Of a stretch of DNA of 64,000 nucleotides, positions 30,720 to 39,674 are shown one piece after another; positions within the stretch are counted from its first letter, which is position 1; every line of letters starts with the position of its first letter. The DNA is taken from positions 186,001 to 250,000 of the forward strand of contig SAQL01000004.1 in NCBI GenBank assembly GCA_004020645.1. Reading direction: 5' to 3'. The stretch comes from Mesorhizobium sp. (GTDB taxonomy: Bacteria > Pseudomonadota > Alphaproteobacteria > Rhizobiales > Rhizobiaceae). A model generated the notes under the pieces. The model was not told where the DNA came from. It worked only from the letters and a program-made list of their open reading frames with translations, and searched no databases. The position numbers and the translations under genes were made by a program.

Positions 30720-31753
30720 CCACTTCCGTCTCCCGCGTGCCCTGCACCGTCGTCACCGGCTTCCTCGGCGCCGGCAAGACGACGCTAATCCGCCATCTGC
30801 TCGTAAACGCCGGAGGCAAGCGGCTGGCCATCATCGTCAACGAGTTCGGCGACATCGGCATCGACGGCGAGATCCTCAGGGGATGCGGCATCGACACTTG
30901 TCCTGAGGAAAACATCGTCGAACTGGCCAATGGCTGCATCTGCTGCACCGTCGCCGATGATTTTGTCCCGGCGCTCGACCAGATCCTGTCGCTGACGCCG
31001 AGGGTCGACCATATCCTGATCGAAACCTCCGGGCTGGCTCTGCCGAAGCCGCTGGTCCAGGCCTTCCAGTGGCCGACAGTGAGGAGCCGGGTGACGGTCG
31101 ACGGCGTCATTGCCGTGGTCGACGGTCCGGCGCTGGCTGATGGCCGCGTCGCCAACGACATGGACGCCCTGCAGGCGCAGCGCGCGCAGGACGAGACACT
31201 CGACCACGACGATCCGGTCGAGGAGGTGTTCGAGGACCAGCTCGCCTGTGCCGACCTGATCATATTGTCGAAGAGCGACCTGATGGACGCCGCCGGCTCG
31301 GCCCGTGCCAATGCGATCATCGGCGAGCACACCGCGCGCGCGGTGAAGATCGTACCGACCTCGCAGGGTAAGGTCGATCCGTCTGTGCTGCTCGGCCTCG
31401 GCCTCGCCGTCGAGGACGACATCGAGAACCGCAAGACCCATCACGACGACGAGCTCGACCACGAGCATGACGATTTTGACTCGTTCGTCATCGACATTCC
31501 GTCGATCGCCAATCCCGATGAGCTGGCTTTGCGCGTCGCCACGGCGGCCGAGGAAGAAAACGTGCTGCGCGTCAAGGGCTTCGTCGAAGTCGGCGGCAAG
31601 CCCATGCGGCTCTTGCTGCAGGCTGTCGGTCCGCGCGTCAATCACTATTACGACCGCGCCTGGACCACTGAGGACGATCGCCGCTCGCGCCTCGTCGTCA
31701 TCGGCCTGAAGGGGCTGAACCGCCCGGCAATCGAGCGTATCCTCGCCGGCTGA
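30716..31753 (+). CDS. cobW: CobW, GTP-dependent metal chaperone of cobalamin synthesis
   Basis: 345 residues of the COG0523 G3E GTPases. Walker A GFLGAGKTT is at 15-23, the family metal motif is the CxCC in NGCICCTV, and the guanine motif is SKSD. A His/Asp-rich loop KTHHDDELDHEHDDFD (about 240-255) is a likely extra metal site. CobW is thought to supply Co2+ to CobNST. Confidence 0.95.
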   Translation: MTTSVSRVPCTVVTGFLGAGKTTLIRHLLVNAGGKRLAIIVNEFGDIGIDGEILRGCGIDTCPEENIVELANGCICCTVADDFVPALDQILSLTPRVDHILIETSGLALPKPLVQAFQWPTVRSRVTVDGVIAVVDGPALADGRVANDMDALQAQRAQDETLDHDDPVEEVFEDQLACADLIILSKSDLMDAAGSARANAIIGEHTARAVKIVPTSQGKVDPSVLLGLGLAVEDDIENRKTHHDDELDHEHDDFDSFVIDIPSIANPDELALRVATAAEEENVLRVKGFVEVGGKPMRLLLQAVGPRVNHYYDRAWTTEDDRRSRLVVIGLKGLNRPAIERILAG

Positions 31754-31771
31754 CCTCAGGCACGAGCCGCG

Positions 31772-34700
31772 ATGCACATCCTCACCACCACATCCGCTTC
31801 GCTCGACGATCTCGCCGAGCCTGTTGATCTCAGGCAGACGCCTGCGGATGTAGTGGCGCTGTCTTTCACCGACAGCGATCTGGCCGGGCTGGCAGCGGCG
31901 TGGAAAGCAGACGCGGATCGCCTGCCCTCGATGCGGCTGGCGGCTCTACGCGACCTGCGCCATCCGATGTCCGTCGATCTCTGGATCGACAGCGTCGCCC
32001 GGCACGCGAGGGTTGTTCTGGTTCGCATCCTCGGCGGTTACGACTGGTGGCGCTACGGCTGCGACCAGCTCGCCTCGATCGCCCGCGCACGCGGCATAAA
32101 ACTGGCGCTGCTGCCCGGCGAATGCCGCGACGAGGATCTCCGACTGATCGAATGCTCGACGCTGCCGCGCGAAGAGCTCAACGGCCTGCTCGGCTATTTT
32201 CGCGAAGGCGGCCCGGAGAATATGACGGCGCTGGTGCAGAGACTGGCGCGGCTGGCGGGGTCGGAGGCGGCGGTTGCCGAGCCGGTTGCCGTGCCGAAAG
32301 CGGGCTATTATGAGCCGGGACGCGGCGGCGTCCCCCTCCCCCTCGAGGGGAGGGTCCGGCCGCAGGCCGGGGGTGGGGTCGCCTGTGAAGTGCGCCAACG
32401 CTTTGAAGTGCGCCAACAGAAAAAAACGTCGAGCACTGCCGCAACGACCCCACCCGGCCCTGCGGGCCACCCTCCCCTCGAGGGGGAGGGGGACGTCGTG
32501 CCAATTCTCTTCTACCGTTCGATGCTGCTCGCCGCCGATGTCGCGCCGATCGACGCATTGTTCGAAGCGCTCGGGCAGCGCGGCATGATCCCTGTCCCCA
32601 TTTTCGTCTCCAGCCTCAAGGACCCGGCATCGCTGGCCTTTGTCTTGACCGCGCTTGCCAGGCTAAACCCTGCCGCCATCATCACCGCGACGGCGTTCGC
32701 CTCGGGCGCCGAGCCCGGCGTCGAAACCCTGTTCGACCGCGCCGGCGTGCCGGTGTTCCAGGTCATCGTCGCGACGACACGCCGTGACATCTGGCAAAAC
32801 AATCAGCGCGGCCTGGCGCCCGCCGACCTCGCCATGCATGTCGTCCTCCCCGAACTCGACGGCCGCATTCTCGCCGGCGCCATTTCCTTCAAGGGCGAAA
32901 GCGAGACCGACCCGGCACTGGCCTTCCGCGCCTTCGCCAACCGTCCGGAGCCGGACCGCGTGGCGCAGGTGGCGAACCGTGTCCAAGCCTTCATCCGCCT
33001 GCAGCGGACGCCGCACGCGGAGCGCAAGCTGGCCATCCTGATCCCCGACTATCCAAGCGCGCCCGGCCGCACCGGCTACGCCGTCGGCCTCGACGTGCCG
33101 TCCAGCGTGCTGGCGATGCTGCACGACTTGAGCGAACAGGGCTACACCGTTGAAGTGATTCCGCAAACCCCGCGAGAATTGCTGGGTGAGTTGGAGCGCA
33201 GCGAAGGTGGATTGGGACTAGGGGACTATCTCGACTACTCCACGGAATTGCCAAAGGCGGCAATGGCTGCCGTGACGGCCGCGTGGGGCAATGCAGAACA
33301 TGAGACAGGTTTGTGCGCAACAGAACGCCAATCTTTGAGTTTGGCGAACAACAGGCATTTCCCCTTCCGCGCCGCGACCTTCGGCAACATCACCGTAGCA
33401 CTCGCCCCCGATCGCGGGCGCTCGGCCGACCGTCGCGCCGACTACCACGACCCGACGCTGCCGCCCCGGCATGCGCTGATCGCTTTCGGCCTGTGGCTGC
33501 GCAGGTCGCTTGGTGTCCATGCCCTCATCCATGTCGGTGCCCACGGCACGCTGGAATGGCTGCCCGGGAAAACCGTTGCGCTCGGCGAAACCTGCTTCCC
33601 CGAGATCGTCACCGGCGCATTACCCGTCGTCTATCCCTTCATCGTCTCCAACCCGGGAGAGGCAGCACAAGCCAAGCGGCGCATTGCCGCCGTCACCCTT
33701 GGCCATCTGCCGCCGCCGCTGACCGGCGCCGGTCTGGACGAAAACCAGCAGCAGCTTGAACGGCTGGTCGACGAATATGCCCAGGCCGACGGGCTCGACC
33801 GCCGCCGCCGCGATCGCCTGGCGAGGCTGATCGTCGAAACCGCTGAAAAGACCGGCCTCGCTTCCGAAGCCGGCGTCGCCGGAACCGACGCACCCGATGA
33901 AGCGCTGCGCCGCATCGACGCCTGGCTCTGCGACCTCAAGGATTTCGCCATCAAGGACGGCCTGCACATCTATGGCCGCTCGCCCGGGGGCGAAACCGAT
34001 CCTTTGCGCCAGCAAAGTGTGGCGGCAGAGAAGTCTGCACTCATCGCGGCCCTCGACGGCCGCCATATCGCTGCCGGTCCTGCCGGCGCGCCGGCGCGTG
34101 GCCGGCGCGATGTCCTGCCGACCGGCCGCAACCTGTTCACATCAGATCCACGCACAATGCCGACGCCGACATCCTTCGATCTCGGCAGGGCGGCCTCCGA
34201 CGAGGTCTTGCGCAGCTACATGCAATCGCATGGCGACTGGCCGCGCTCGCTGGTCATCGACCTGTGGGGCTCGGCCTCGCTGCGCACCGGCGGCGAAGAG
34301 ATCGCGCAAGGGCTGGCGCTGATGGGCTGCCGGCCGCAATGGGAGTCCGCCACCGGCCGCGTCACCGGCATCGAGGTGCTGCCGCCGGCCACGCTTGGCC
34401 GCCCGCGCGTCGATGTCACCTGGCGCATTTCAGGCCTGTTCCGCGACATGTTCCCGACCCAGATCGCCCTGATCGATGCGGCCGCCAACGCCGTCGCCGC
34501 CCGCGACGAGGACGCGACGGAAAACCCGCTCGCTGCAAAAACCCGCGCGGATGGCAAGGTCAGCCCGCGCATTTTCGGCACCTCGCCCGGCACCTACGGC
34601 GCCGGCGTCGAAGAGTTATTGTCGAGCGGCGACTGGGCCGCGCGCGAAGAGATCGGCCGCGCCTATCTCGACGCCACTTCGCATGCCTATAGCGGCGCCG

Positions 34701-35284
34701 ACGGGGGAGGGATTTCGTCGCCAGGCGCTTTTGAGGACCGTATCGCCGAGGCCGACCTTCTCGTCCATACGGGAGACGACCCCGGCCGCGATATTTTGGA
34801 GGGCTCCGCCGATGTCGCCTTCATCGGCGGTTTTTCAGCGGCGCTTGCGGCACTCGGCAAGAACGCCGACGTCATCGTCCTCGACACCACGGATCCGCAA
34901 AAGCCGAAGCCGCGCTCGGTTGGAGAAGCCGTATCTCGGGTCGTTCGCGCCCGCGCGGTCAACCCGCGCTTCATCGCTGGCCAGATGCGGCACGGGCCGC
35001 GCGGTGCCTCGGAATTCGCTGAGACGGTCGACCGGCTGGTCGGTTTCGCCGAGACCACACGTGCCATATCGGGCGCGCTGATCGAGGCCGTGCACGACGC
35101 CTATCTCGGCGATCCCGTGGTCCGGGCGTTCATGCTGCGCGAAAATCCGGCGGCCGCGAAAGTCATCGCCGAGCGTTTGCTGTCGGCGCGGCGGCGCGGT
35201 CTCTGGCATCCGCTGCGCAATTCCATCGATGACGATCTCGCCGCACTGATCGCCGAGGCCCAGGGGCTGGAGGTGGCCGCATGA
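31772..35284 (+). CDS. cobN: Cobaltochelatase subunit CobN, with in-frame palindromic insertion
   Basis: 1170 residues; large subunit of the ATP-dependent CobNST complex that inserts cobalt into hydrogenobyrinic acid diamide. Family segments include VVPILFYRSMLLAADVAPID, HALIHVGAHGTLEWLPGKTV and FGTSPGTYGAGVEELL. Residues about 186-241 are encoded by a palindromic element (32329-32495) that keeps the frame open. They are Pro/Gly/Glu-rich and unrelated to CobN. The inserted loop lies before VVPILFYR, so the enzyme may tolerate it. CobS and CobT (chelatase partners) are not here. Confidence 0.94.
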   Translation: MHILTTTSASLDDLAEPVDLRQTPADVVALSFTDSDLAGLAAAWKADADRLPSMRLAALRDLRHPMSVDLWIDSVARHARVVLVRILGGYDWWRYGCDQLASIARARGIKLALLPGECRDEDLRLIECSTLPREELNGLLGYFREGGPENMTALVQRLARLAGSEAAVAEPVAVPKAGYYEPGRGGVPLPLEGRVRPQAGGGVACEVRQRFEVRQQKKTSSTAATTPPGPAGHPPLEGEGDVVPILFYRSMLLAADVAPIDALFEALGQRGMIPVPIFVSSLKDPASLAFVLTALARLNPAAIITATAFASGAEPGVETLFDRAGVPVFQVIVATTRRDIWQNNQRGLAPADLAMHVVLPELDGRILAGAISFKGESETDPALAFRAFANRPEPDRVAQVANRVQAFIRLQRTPHAERKLAILIPDYPSAPGRTGYAVGLDVPSSVLAMLHDLSEQGYTVEVIPQTPRELLGELERSEGGLGLGDYLDYSTELPKAAMAAVTAAWGNAEHETGLCATERQSLSLANNRHFPFRAATFGNITVALAPDRGRSADRRADYHDPTLPPRHALIAFGLWLRRSLGVHALIHVGAHGTLEWLPGKTVALGETCFPEIVTGALPVVYPFIVSNPGEAAQAKRRIAAVTLGHLPPPLTGAGLDENQQQLERLVDEYAQADGLDRRRRDRLARLIVETAEKTGLASEAGVAGTDAPDEALRRIDAWLCDLKDFAIKDGLHIYGRSPGGETDPLRQQSVAAEKSALIAALDGRHIAAGPAGAPARGRRDVLPTGRNLFTSDPRTMPTPTSFDLGRAASDEVLRSYMQSHGDWPRSLVIDLWGSASLRTGGEEIAQGLALMGCRPQWESATGRVTGIEVLPPATLGRPRVDVTWRISGLFRDMFPTQIALIDAAANAVAARDEDATENPLAAKTRADGKVSPRIFGTSPGTYGAGVEELLSSGDWAAREEIGRAYLDATSHAYSGADGGGISSPGAFEDRIAEADLLVHTGDDPGRDILEGSADVAFIGGFSAALAALGKNADVIVLDTTDPQKPKPRSVGEAVSRVVRARAVNPRFIAGQMRHGPRGASEFAETVDRLVGFAETTRAISGALIEAVHDAYLGDPVVRAFMLRENPAAAKVIAERLLSARRRGLWHPLRNSIDDDLAALIAEAQGLEVAA
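32329..32495. repeat. Palindromic element inside cobN
   Basis: The left arm begins at 32329 and the right arm ends at 32495. The outer 27 bases are perfect inverted complements (CGTCCCCCTCCCCCTCGAGG at the left), and the inner arms continue with mismatches to 32381 and 32445. The centre holds a direct repeat TGAAGTGCGCCAAC (two copies). It is translated in frame with CobN. Confidence 0.92.
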
Positions 35285-36765
35285 ACGCCTTCTCCCGCCG
35301 CGGCGCCTGCCCCGCTTTGTCCGCGCCGATGCAGACCGGCGACGGCCTTCTGGTGCGGCTCAATCCGGTCGCTGGAGGACTCTCGCCGAAATCCTTGATC
35401 GGACTCGGTGAATCCGCCTTGCGGCATGGCAACGGCATCATGGAAGTGACCGCCCGTGGCAGCCTGCAGATACGCGGCCTGACGCCGACCAGCGCCCGGC
35501 TGCTGGCGGTGGAGGTCAATGCAATGGGTATCGCCGTGCGCACCGGCGTGCCGGTGGAGCACGGACCGTTGGCGGGGCTGGATCCGGAAGAAGTTGCTGA
35601 CCCGCGCCCGCTGACGGAGCAGATTCGGGCGGCGATCGAGGACGCCGGGCTTACGCAGCGCCTTGGCCCGAAGGTTTCGGTGATTATCGATGGCGGCGGA
35701 CAGTTGGCTATGGATGTGGTGACAGCCGATGTGCGGCTCGTTGCAACGCGCACCAATGCGGGAATCAGGTGGCAGGTGTCTGTCGCGGGTGATGGGCAGA
35801 ATGCGAAGCCGCTCGTTACGGTGGGAGACGATGCGGCCCGCGATATTGCAGTCGCGATGCTCAGAATGGTTGCCGAAAAAGGCCGCGAAGCCCACGCAAG
35901 GGATTTGACGGAGAGGCAATTGATATCTCTCGCAAGCTGGCATTCCTTCGCGCCCCCCTCTGTCCTGCCGGACATCTCCCCCACGAGGGGGGAGATTGCG
36001 CCCTGGCCTCCGCTTTCGCCAATCGCCAAAGGTGCCGAGGGGGAGCCGGCGGCGAAGCTGCCGATCTCCCCCCAAGTGGGGGAGATGTCCGGCAGGACAG
36101 AGGGGGGCGCCGTAGAGCGCCTTCCTGTGCCGGCTCGCTTGCCCATTGGCGTTTTCGATCTGACAGATGGCACTGCCCTCGGCGTCGGCCTCCCCTTCGG
36201 CAGCATGCCAGCCGCGAAACTTATCGCCCTCACTCAACAAGCCCTCGCCCTTGGCGCGACCGAAATCCGCCTGGCGCCGGGCCGCGCGCTGCTTTTCCTC
36301 GGCCTCTCCCCGACCGCCTGCCACTCGCTCCAGCAAGCCGCCGCCACCCTCGGCTTCGTCACCGCCGCCACCGATCCGCGCACCAGGATCGCCGCTTGCC
36401 CCGGTGCCCCCGCCTGCGCCTCCGGCCGGATCGCCACGCGCGACATCGCCGAGACCATCGCCGCTGAAAACCGCGACCTCCTCGATGCCTCCGTCACCCT
36501 GCACATTTCCGGCTGCGCCAAGGGCTGTGCCTATCCCGGCCCGGCGGCGCTGACACTGGTCGGCGGCGAAAACGGGGCCGGACTTGTCGTGGACGGGACG
36601 GCAAAGGTCCTTCCCGCCGGATACAGGCCAGGCTATGACGCCGCGCGCGGTGTCGGCGGCATTGCCGCAGCGATCCGCGAAGCACGATTTCGAGGCGAGA
36701 CCACCGCCGCCTGCCTGACAAGGCTTGGCGCGGCCGGTGTCACCGAACTCTACCGACAGGAATGA
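35281..36765 (+). CDS. cobG: Precorrin-3B synthase CobG, with in-frame palindromic insertion
   Basis: 494 residues; sulfite/nitrite-reductase-like monooxygenase that uses O2 to make precorrin-3B, marking the aerobic pathway. Ferredoxin-like half-domain motifs and the Fe-S/siroheme-type ligands CPGAPACASG and SGCAKGCAYPGP are visible in the C-terminal half. Residues about 224-277 come from a 161-bp palindrome at 35950-36110 that joins the two repeats of the enzyme. The start overlaps the cobN stop by 4 bp. Confidence 0.93.
   Translation: MNAFSRRGACPALSAPMQTGDGLLVRLNPVAGGLSPKSLIGLGESALRHGNGIMEVTARGSLQIRGLTPTSARLLAVEVNAMGIAVRTGVPVEHGPLAGLDPEEVADPRPLTEQIRAAIEDAGLTQRLGPKVSVIIDGGGQLAMDVVTADVRLVATRTNAGIRWQVSVAGDGQNAKPLVTVGDDAARDIAVAMLRMVAEKGREAHARDLTERQLISLASWHSFAPPSVLPDISPTRGEIAPWPPLSPIAKGAEGEPAAKLPISPQVGEMSGRTEGGAVERLPVPARLPIGVFDLTDGTALGVGLPFGSMPAAKLIALTQQALALGATEIRLAPGRALLFLGLSPTACHSLQQAAATLGFVTAATDPRTRIAACPGAPACASGRIATRDIAETIAAENRDLLDASVTLHISGCAKGCAYPGPAALTLVGGENGAGLVVDGTAKVLPAGYRPGYDAARGVGGIAAAIREARFRGETTAACLTRLGAAGVTELYRQE
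35950..36110. repeat. Palindromic element inside cobG
   Basis: Arms 35950-35984 and 36076-36110 are perfect 35-bp inverted repeats starting GCGCCCCCCTCTGTCCTGCC. The centre continues as CCACGAGGGG and GGAGAT with matching complements. Translated segments read PSVLPDISPTRGEI and PQVGEMSGRTEGGA. It differs in sequence from the cobN element. Confidence 0.95.
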
Positions 36766-37409
36766 ACATGCCCGCCCACACCGCCTACGACTACATCCAT
36801 GACGGCACGGCGATCTATGAGCGCTCCTTCGCCATCATTCGCGCCGAGGCCGACCTGTCGCGGTTTTCCGATGCCGAGGCCGATGTCGCCATCCGCATGA
36901 TCCATGCCTGCGGCCAGGTCGAGGCTGCCAAGCACTTTGTTTTTTCGGAGGATTTTGTGGCCGCCGCACGCACGGCGCTGGCAGCCGGAGCGCCGATCTT
37001 CTGCGATGCCGAGATGGTCTCGCACGGTGTCACGCGCGCCCGGCTGCCGGCCGGCAACGAGGTGATCTGCACGCTGCGCGACGCGCGGACGTCCGAGATC
37101 GCGAAAAAGATCGGCAACACCCGCTCGGCTGCAGCCATCGACCTGTGGGGCGAGCGGATGGCCGGTTCGGTCGTCGCCATCGGCAATGCGCCGACAGCAC
37201 TTTTCTATCTGCTGGAAAGGCTGCGCGACGGCGCGCCGAAACCGGCTGTTATCATCGGCATGCCGGTCGGTTTCGTCGGCGCTGCCGAATCAAAGGACGC
37301 GCTGGCCGAGAATTCCTATGGCGTGCCCTACGCCATCGTGCGCGGCAGGCTGGGCGGCAGCGCCATGACCGCCGCAGCACTCAACGCATTGGCGAGGCCG
37401 GGTCTGTGA
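36762..37409 (+). CDS. cobH: Precorrin-8X methylmutase CobH
   Basis: 215 residues; moves the C11 methyl to C12 to give hydrogenobyrinate. The catalytic-type region MIHACGQVEAAKHFVFSEDF is near 45-64, and GNAPTALFYLLE and VGFVGAAESKD are typical. Start ATG 36762 overlaps the cobG stop; ATG 36768 is an alternative. Confidence 0.95.
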   Translation: MNMPAHTAYDYIHDGTAIYERSFAIIRAEADLSRFSDAEADVAIRMIHACGQVEAAKHFVFSEDFVAAARTALAAGAPIFCDAEMVSHGVTRARLPAGNEVICTLRDARTSEIAKKIGNTRSAAAIDLWGERMAGSVVAIGNAPTALFYLLERLRDGAPKPAVIIGMPVGFVGAAESKDALAENSYGVPYAIVRGRLGGSAMTAAALNALARPGL

Positions 37410-38164
37410 ACGCGATCGCAAAAGGCAGGCTTGTCGGCGTCGGCACCGGTCCCGGCGACCCCGATCTGCTGACGCTCAAGGCCGTGCGCGCGCTGGCCGA
37501 GGCCGAGGTGGTGGCGCATTTCGCCAAGCGCGGCAACAACAGCAATGCGCGTGCCATCGTCGGCGCACATTTTCGTCCTGATTTGATTGAATTGCCGCTG
37601 CTCTATCCCGTGACCACCGAAATCGACAAGGATCACAGCGATTACCGGTCGCAGATAACGGATTTCTACGAAGAGTCGGCCGAAAAGGTCGCTGTGCATC
37701 TGAGCGCCGGCAGGATGGTCGCAGTGCTTTCGGAAGGCGACCCGCTGTTCTACGGCTCCTACATGCATCTGCATGTCCGGCTGGCGCATCGCTTCCCGAC
37801 CGAAGTCATTCCCGGCGTCACCGCCATGTCCGGCTGCTGGTCGGCGACCGGAACGCCGATCGTCCAGGGCGACGATGTATTGACAGTGCTGCCGGGCACA
37901 ATGAGCGAATTCGAGCTGACGCGCCGCCTCGCCGATACCGATGCCGCTGTCATCATGAAGGTTGGCCGCAACCTGCCCAAGATCAGGCGCGCACTGGAAG
38001 CGACCGACAAGCTGGCGCGTGCCGTCTATGTCGAGCGCGGCACCATGCCGGGCGGCGTCTCGATGCGGCTGGCCGACAAGCAGGACGACAAGGCGCCCTA
38101 TTTCGCCATCATCCTGGTCGCAGGCTGGTCAGGCCGGCCCGCCGCATTGGGAGCCGAAGCATGA
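37406..38164 (+). CDS. cobI: Precorrin-2 C20-methyltransferase CobI
   Basis: 252 residues of the SAM-dependent tetrapyrrole methylase family. GTGPGDPDLLTLKA at the N-terminus and SEGDPLFYGSYMHLH in the middle are the family loops. A GTG start overlaps the cobH stop (GTGA). Confidence 0.94.
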   Translation: MNAIAKGRLVGVGTGPGDPDLLTLKAVRALAEAEVVAHFAKRGNNSNARAIVGAHFRPDLIELPLLYPVTTEIDKDHSDYRSQITDFYEESAEKVAVHLSAGRMVAVLSEGDPLFYGSYMHLHVRLAHRFPTEVIPGVTAMSGCWSATGTPIVQGDDVLTVLPGTMSEFELTRRLADTDAAVIMKVGRNLPKIRRALEATDKLARAVYVERGTMPGGVSMRLADKQDDKAPYFAIILVAGWSGRPAALGAEA

Positions 38165-38925
38165 GCGGCCGCCTGACCGTCATCGGCCTTGGGCCCGGCA
38201 ATGCCGACCAGGTGACGCCGGAGGCGAGCCGCGCCGTCGCCGAGGCAAAATTCTTCTACGGCTACAAGCCGTATCTCGACCGGCTCGATCTGCGCCCCGA
38301 CCAGACCCGCGTCGCCTCTGACAATCGCGAGGAGCTGTCCCGCGCCAAGGACGCGCTGGTAAAGGCTGCGCAGGGCCACGATGTCGCCGTCGTCTCGGGT
38401 GGCGACCCCGGAGTGTTTGCCATGGCGGCAGCCGTCTGCGAGGCGATCGAGGCCGGCCCGGCCGAATGGCGTGCCGTTGACGTTGCGATGCTGCCCGGCA
38501 TCACCGCCATGCTCGCGGTCGCCGCCCGCATCGGCGCACCGCTCGGCCATGATTTCTGCGCCATCTCGTTGTCCGACAATCTAAAACCCTGGGACCTGAT
38601 TGAGCTGCGGCTGCTGGCGGCGGCGGGCGCCGGCTTCGTCATCGCGCTCTACAATCCGATCAGCAAGGCGCGCCCCTGGCAGCTTGGCCGCGCTTTCGAA
38701 TGCCTCACGGCGATCCTGCCCGGCACAACGCCGGTCGTCTTCGGCCGTGCAGCCGGCCGCCCCGACGAGCGCATCGAGGTCGTTCTGCTGGCGGAAGCCG
38801 ATTCGGAAAAGGCCGACATGGCGACCTGCATCATCATCGGCTCGCCGGAAACCAGGATCATCAAGCGCGGTGAAAAACCGGCGCTGGTCTACACGCCGCG
38901 TTCGGCGGCGGGCCCAAGAAAATGA
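38161..38925 (+). CDS. cobJ: Precorrin-3B C17-methyltransferase CobJ
   Basis: 254 residues; methylates C17 and contracts the ring. GLGPGNADQVTPEA and SGGDPGVFAMAAAV are the SAM-binding loops, YNPISKARPWQL is typical of CobJ. The start overlaps cobI, and its last 37 bp overlap the 3' end of cobK on the other strand. Confidence 0.95.
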   Translation: MSGRLTVIGLGPGNADQVTPEASRAVAEAKFFYGYKPYLDRLDLRPDQTRVASDNREELSRAKDALVKAAQGHDVAVVSGGDPGVFAMAAAVCEAIEAGPAEWRAVDVAMLPGITAMLAVAARIGAPLGHDFCAISLSDNLKPWDLIELRLLAAAGAGFVIALYNPISKARPWQLGRAFECLTAILPGTTPVVFGRAAGRPDERIEVVLLAEADSEKADMATCIIIGSPETRIIKRGEKPALVYTPRSAAGPRK

Positions 38926-39674
38926 CTGACCAGAAAATGATCGACCATTGCGGCAAGCGCTTCGACGGTTTCCGCCGACGGGACATCCGGCAGCGCCGGC
39001 CTGCGGATCATCACCACCTCGATACCGAGCGCCCGCGCTGCGGCGATCTTGCCGTAGGTCGCCTCGCCGCCGCTGTTCTTGGAAACGACGACGTCGATGC
39101 GGTGTTCCAGAAGCAGTGCACGTTCGTCGGCTTCCCGGAACGGCCCGCGCGCCAAGAGATAGGTCGCATCGGGCACGGCAAGCCTTGGCTCGACCGGATC
39201 GACGCTGCGGATGAGATAATGATGTTGGGGTGCGGCCTCAAAGGCGGCGACCTCCTGCCGTCCGAGCGCCAGGAACACGCGGCGTGGAGCCGATCCCAGC
39301 GCCGTCACTGCGCTGGCAGCACTGTCGACCAGTGTCCACCGGTCGCCCTCGGCAAGCTCCCAGCCTGGGCGCCTGAGCGCGATGATCGGCACGCCGGCCC
39401 CATGCGCCGCTTCCGCGGCATTGGCGGAGATTTTCGCCGCATAGGGATGCGTGGCGTCGATCAGCAAGTCGATGTGGGTCTCGCGGAGATACGCCGTCAA
39501 CCCATCGGCGCCGCCGAACCCACCCACCCGCGTTGGCACGCCCTGCGCCGCCGGGCTTTCAGTGCGGCCGGCCAGCGACAATGTGATCGCGAGATCGGTG
39601 CGCGCGGCCAGCTTTCCCGCCAGTTGCCGGGCTTCGGTGGTTCCGCCGAGGATCAGAATGCGGTGGGTCATCAT
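38889..39674 (-). CDS. cobK: Precorrin-6A reductase CobK
   Basis: About 261 residues; NADPH-dependent reduction of precorrin-6A. N-terminal GGTTEARQLAGKL, the segment LIDATHPYAAKISANA and SKNSGGEATYGKIAAARALG are typical. It runs opposite to all other cob genes: its end overlaps cobJ by 37 bp and its start ATG overlaps the cobL ATG head to head (CATG). Starts at 39674 or 39671. Confidence 0.94.
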   Translation of the reverse strand: MMTHRILILGGTTEARQLAGKLAARTDLAITLSLAGRTESPAAQGVPTRVGGFGGADGLTAYLRETHIDLLIDATHPYAAKISANAAEAAHGAGVPIIALRRPGWELAEGDRWTLVDSAASAVTALGSAPRRVFLALGRQEVAAFEAAPQHHYLIRSVDPVEPRLAVPDATYLLARGPFREADERALLLEHRIDVVVSKNSGGEATYGKIAAARALGIEVVMIRRPALPDVPSAETVEALAAMVDHFLVSHFLGPAAERGV

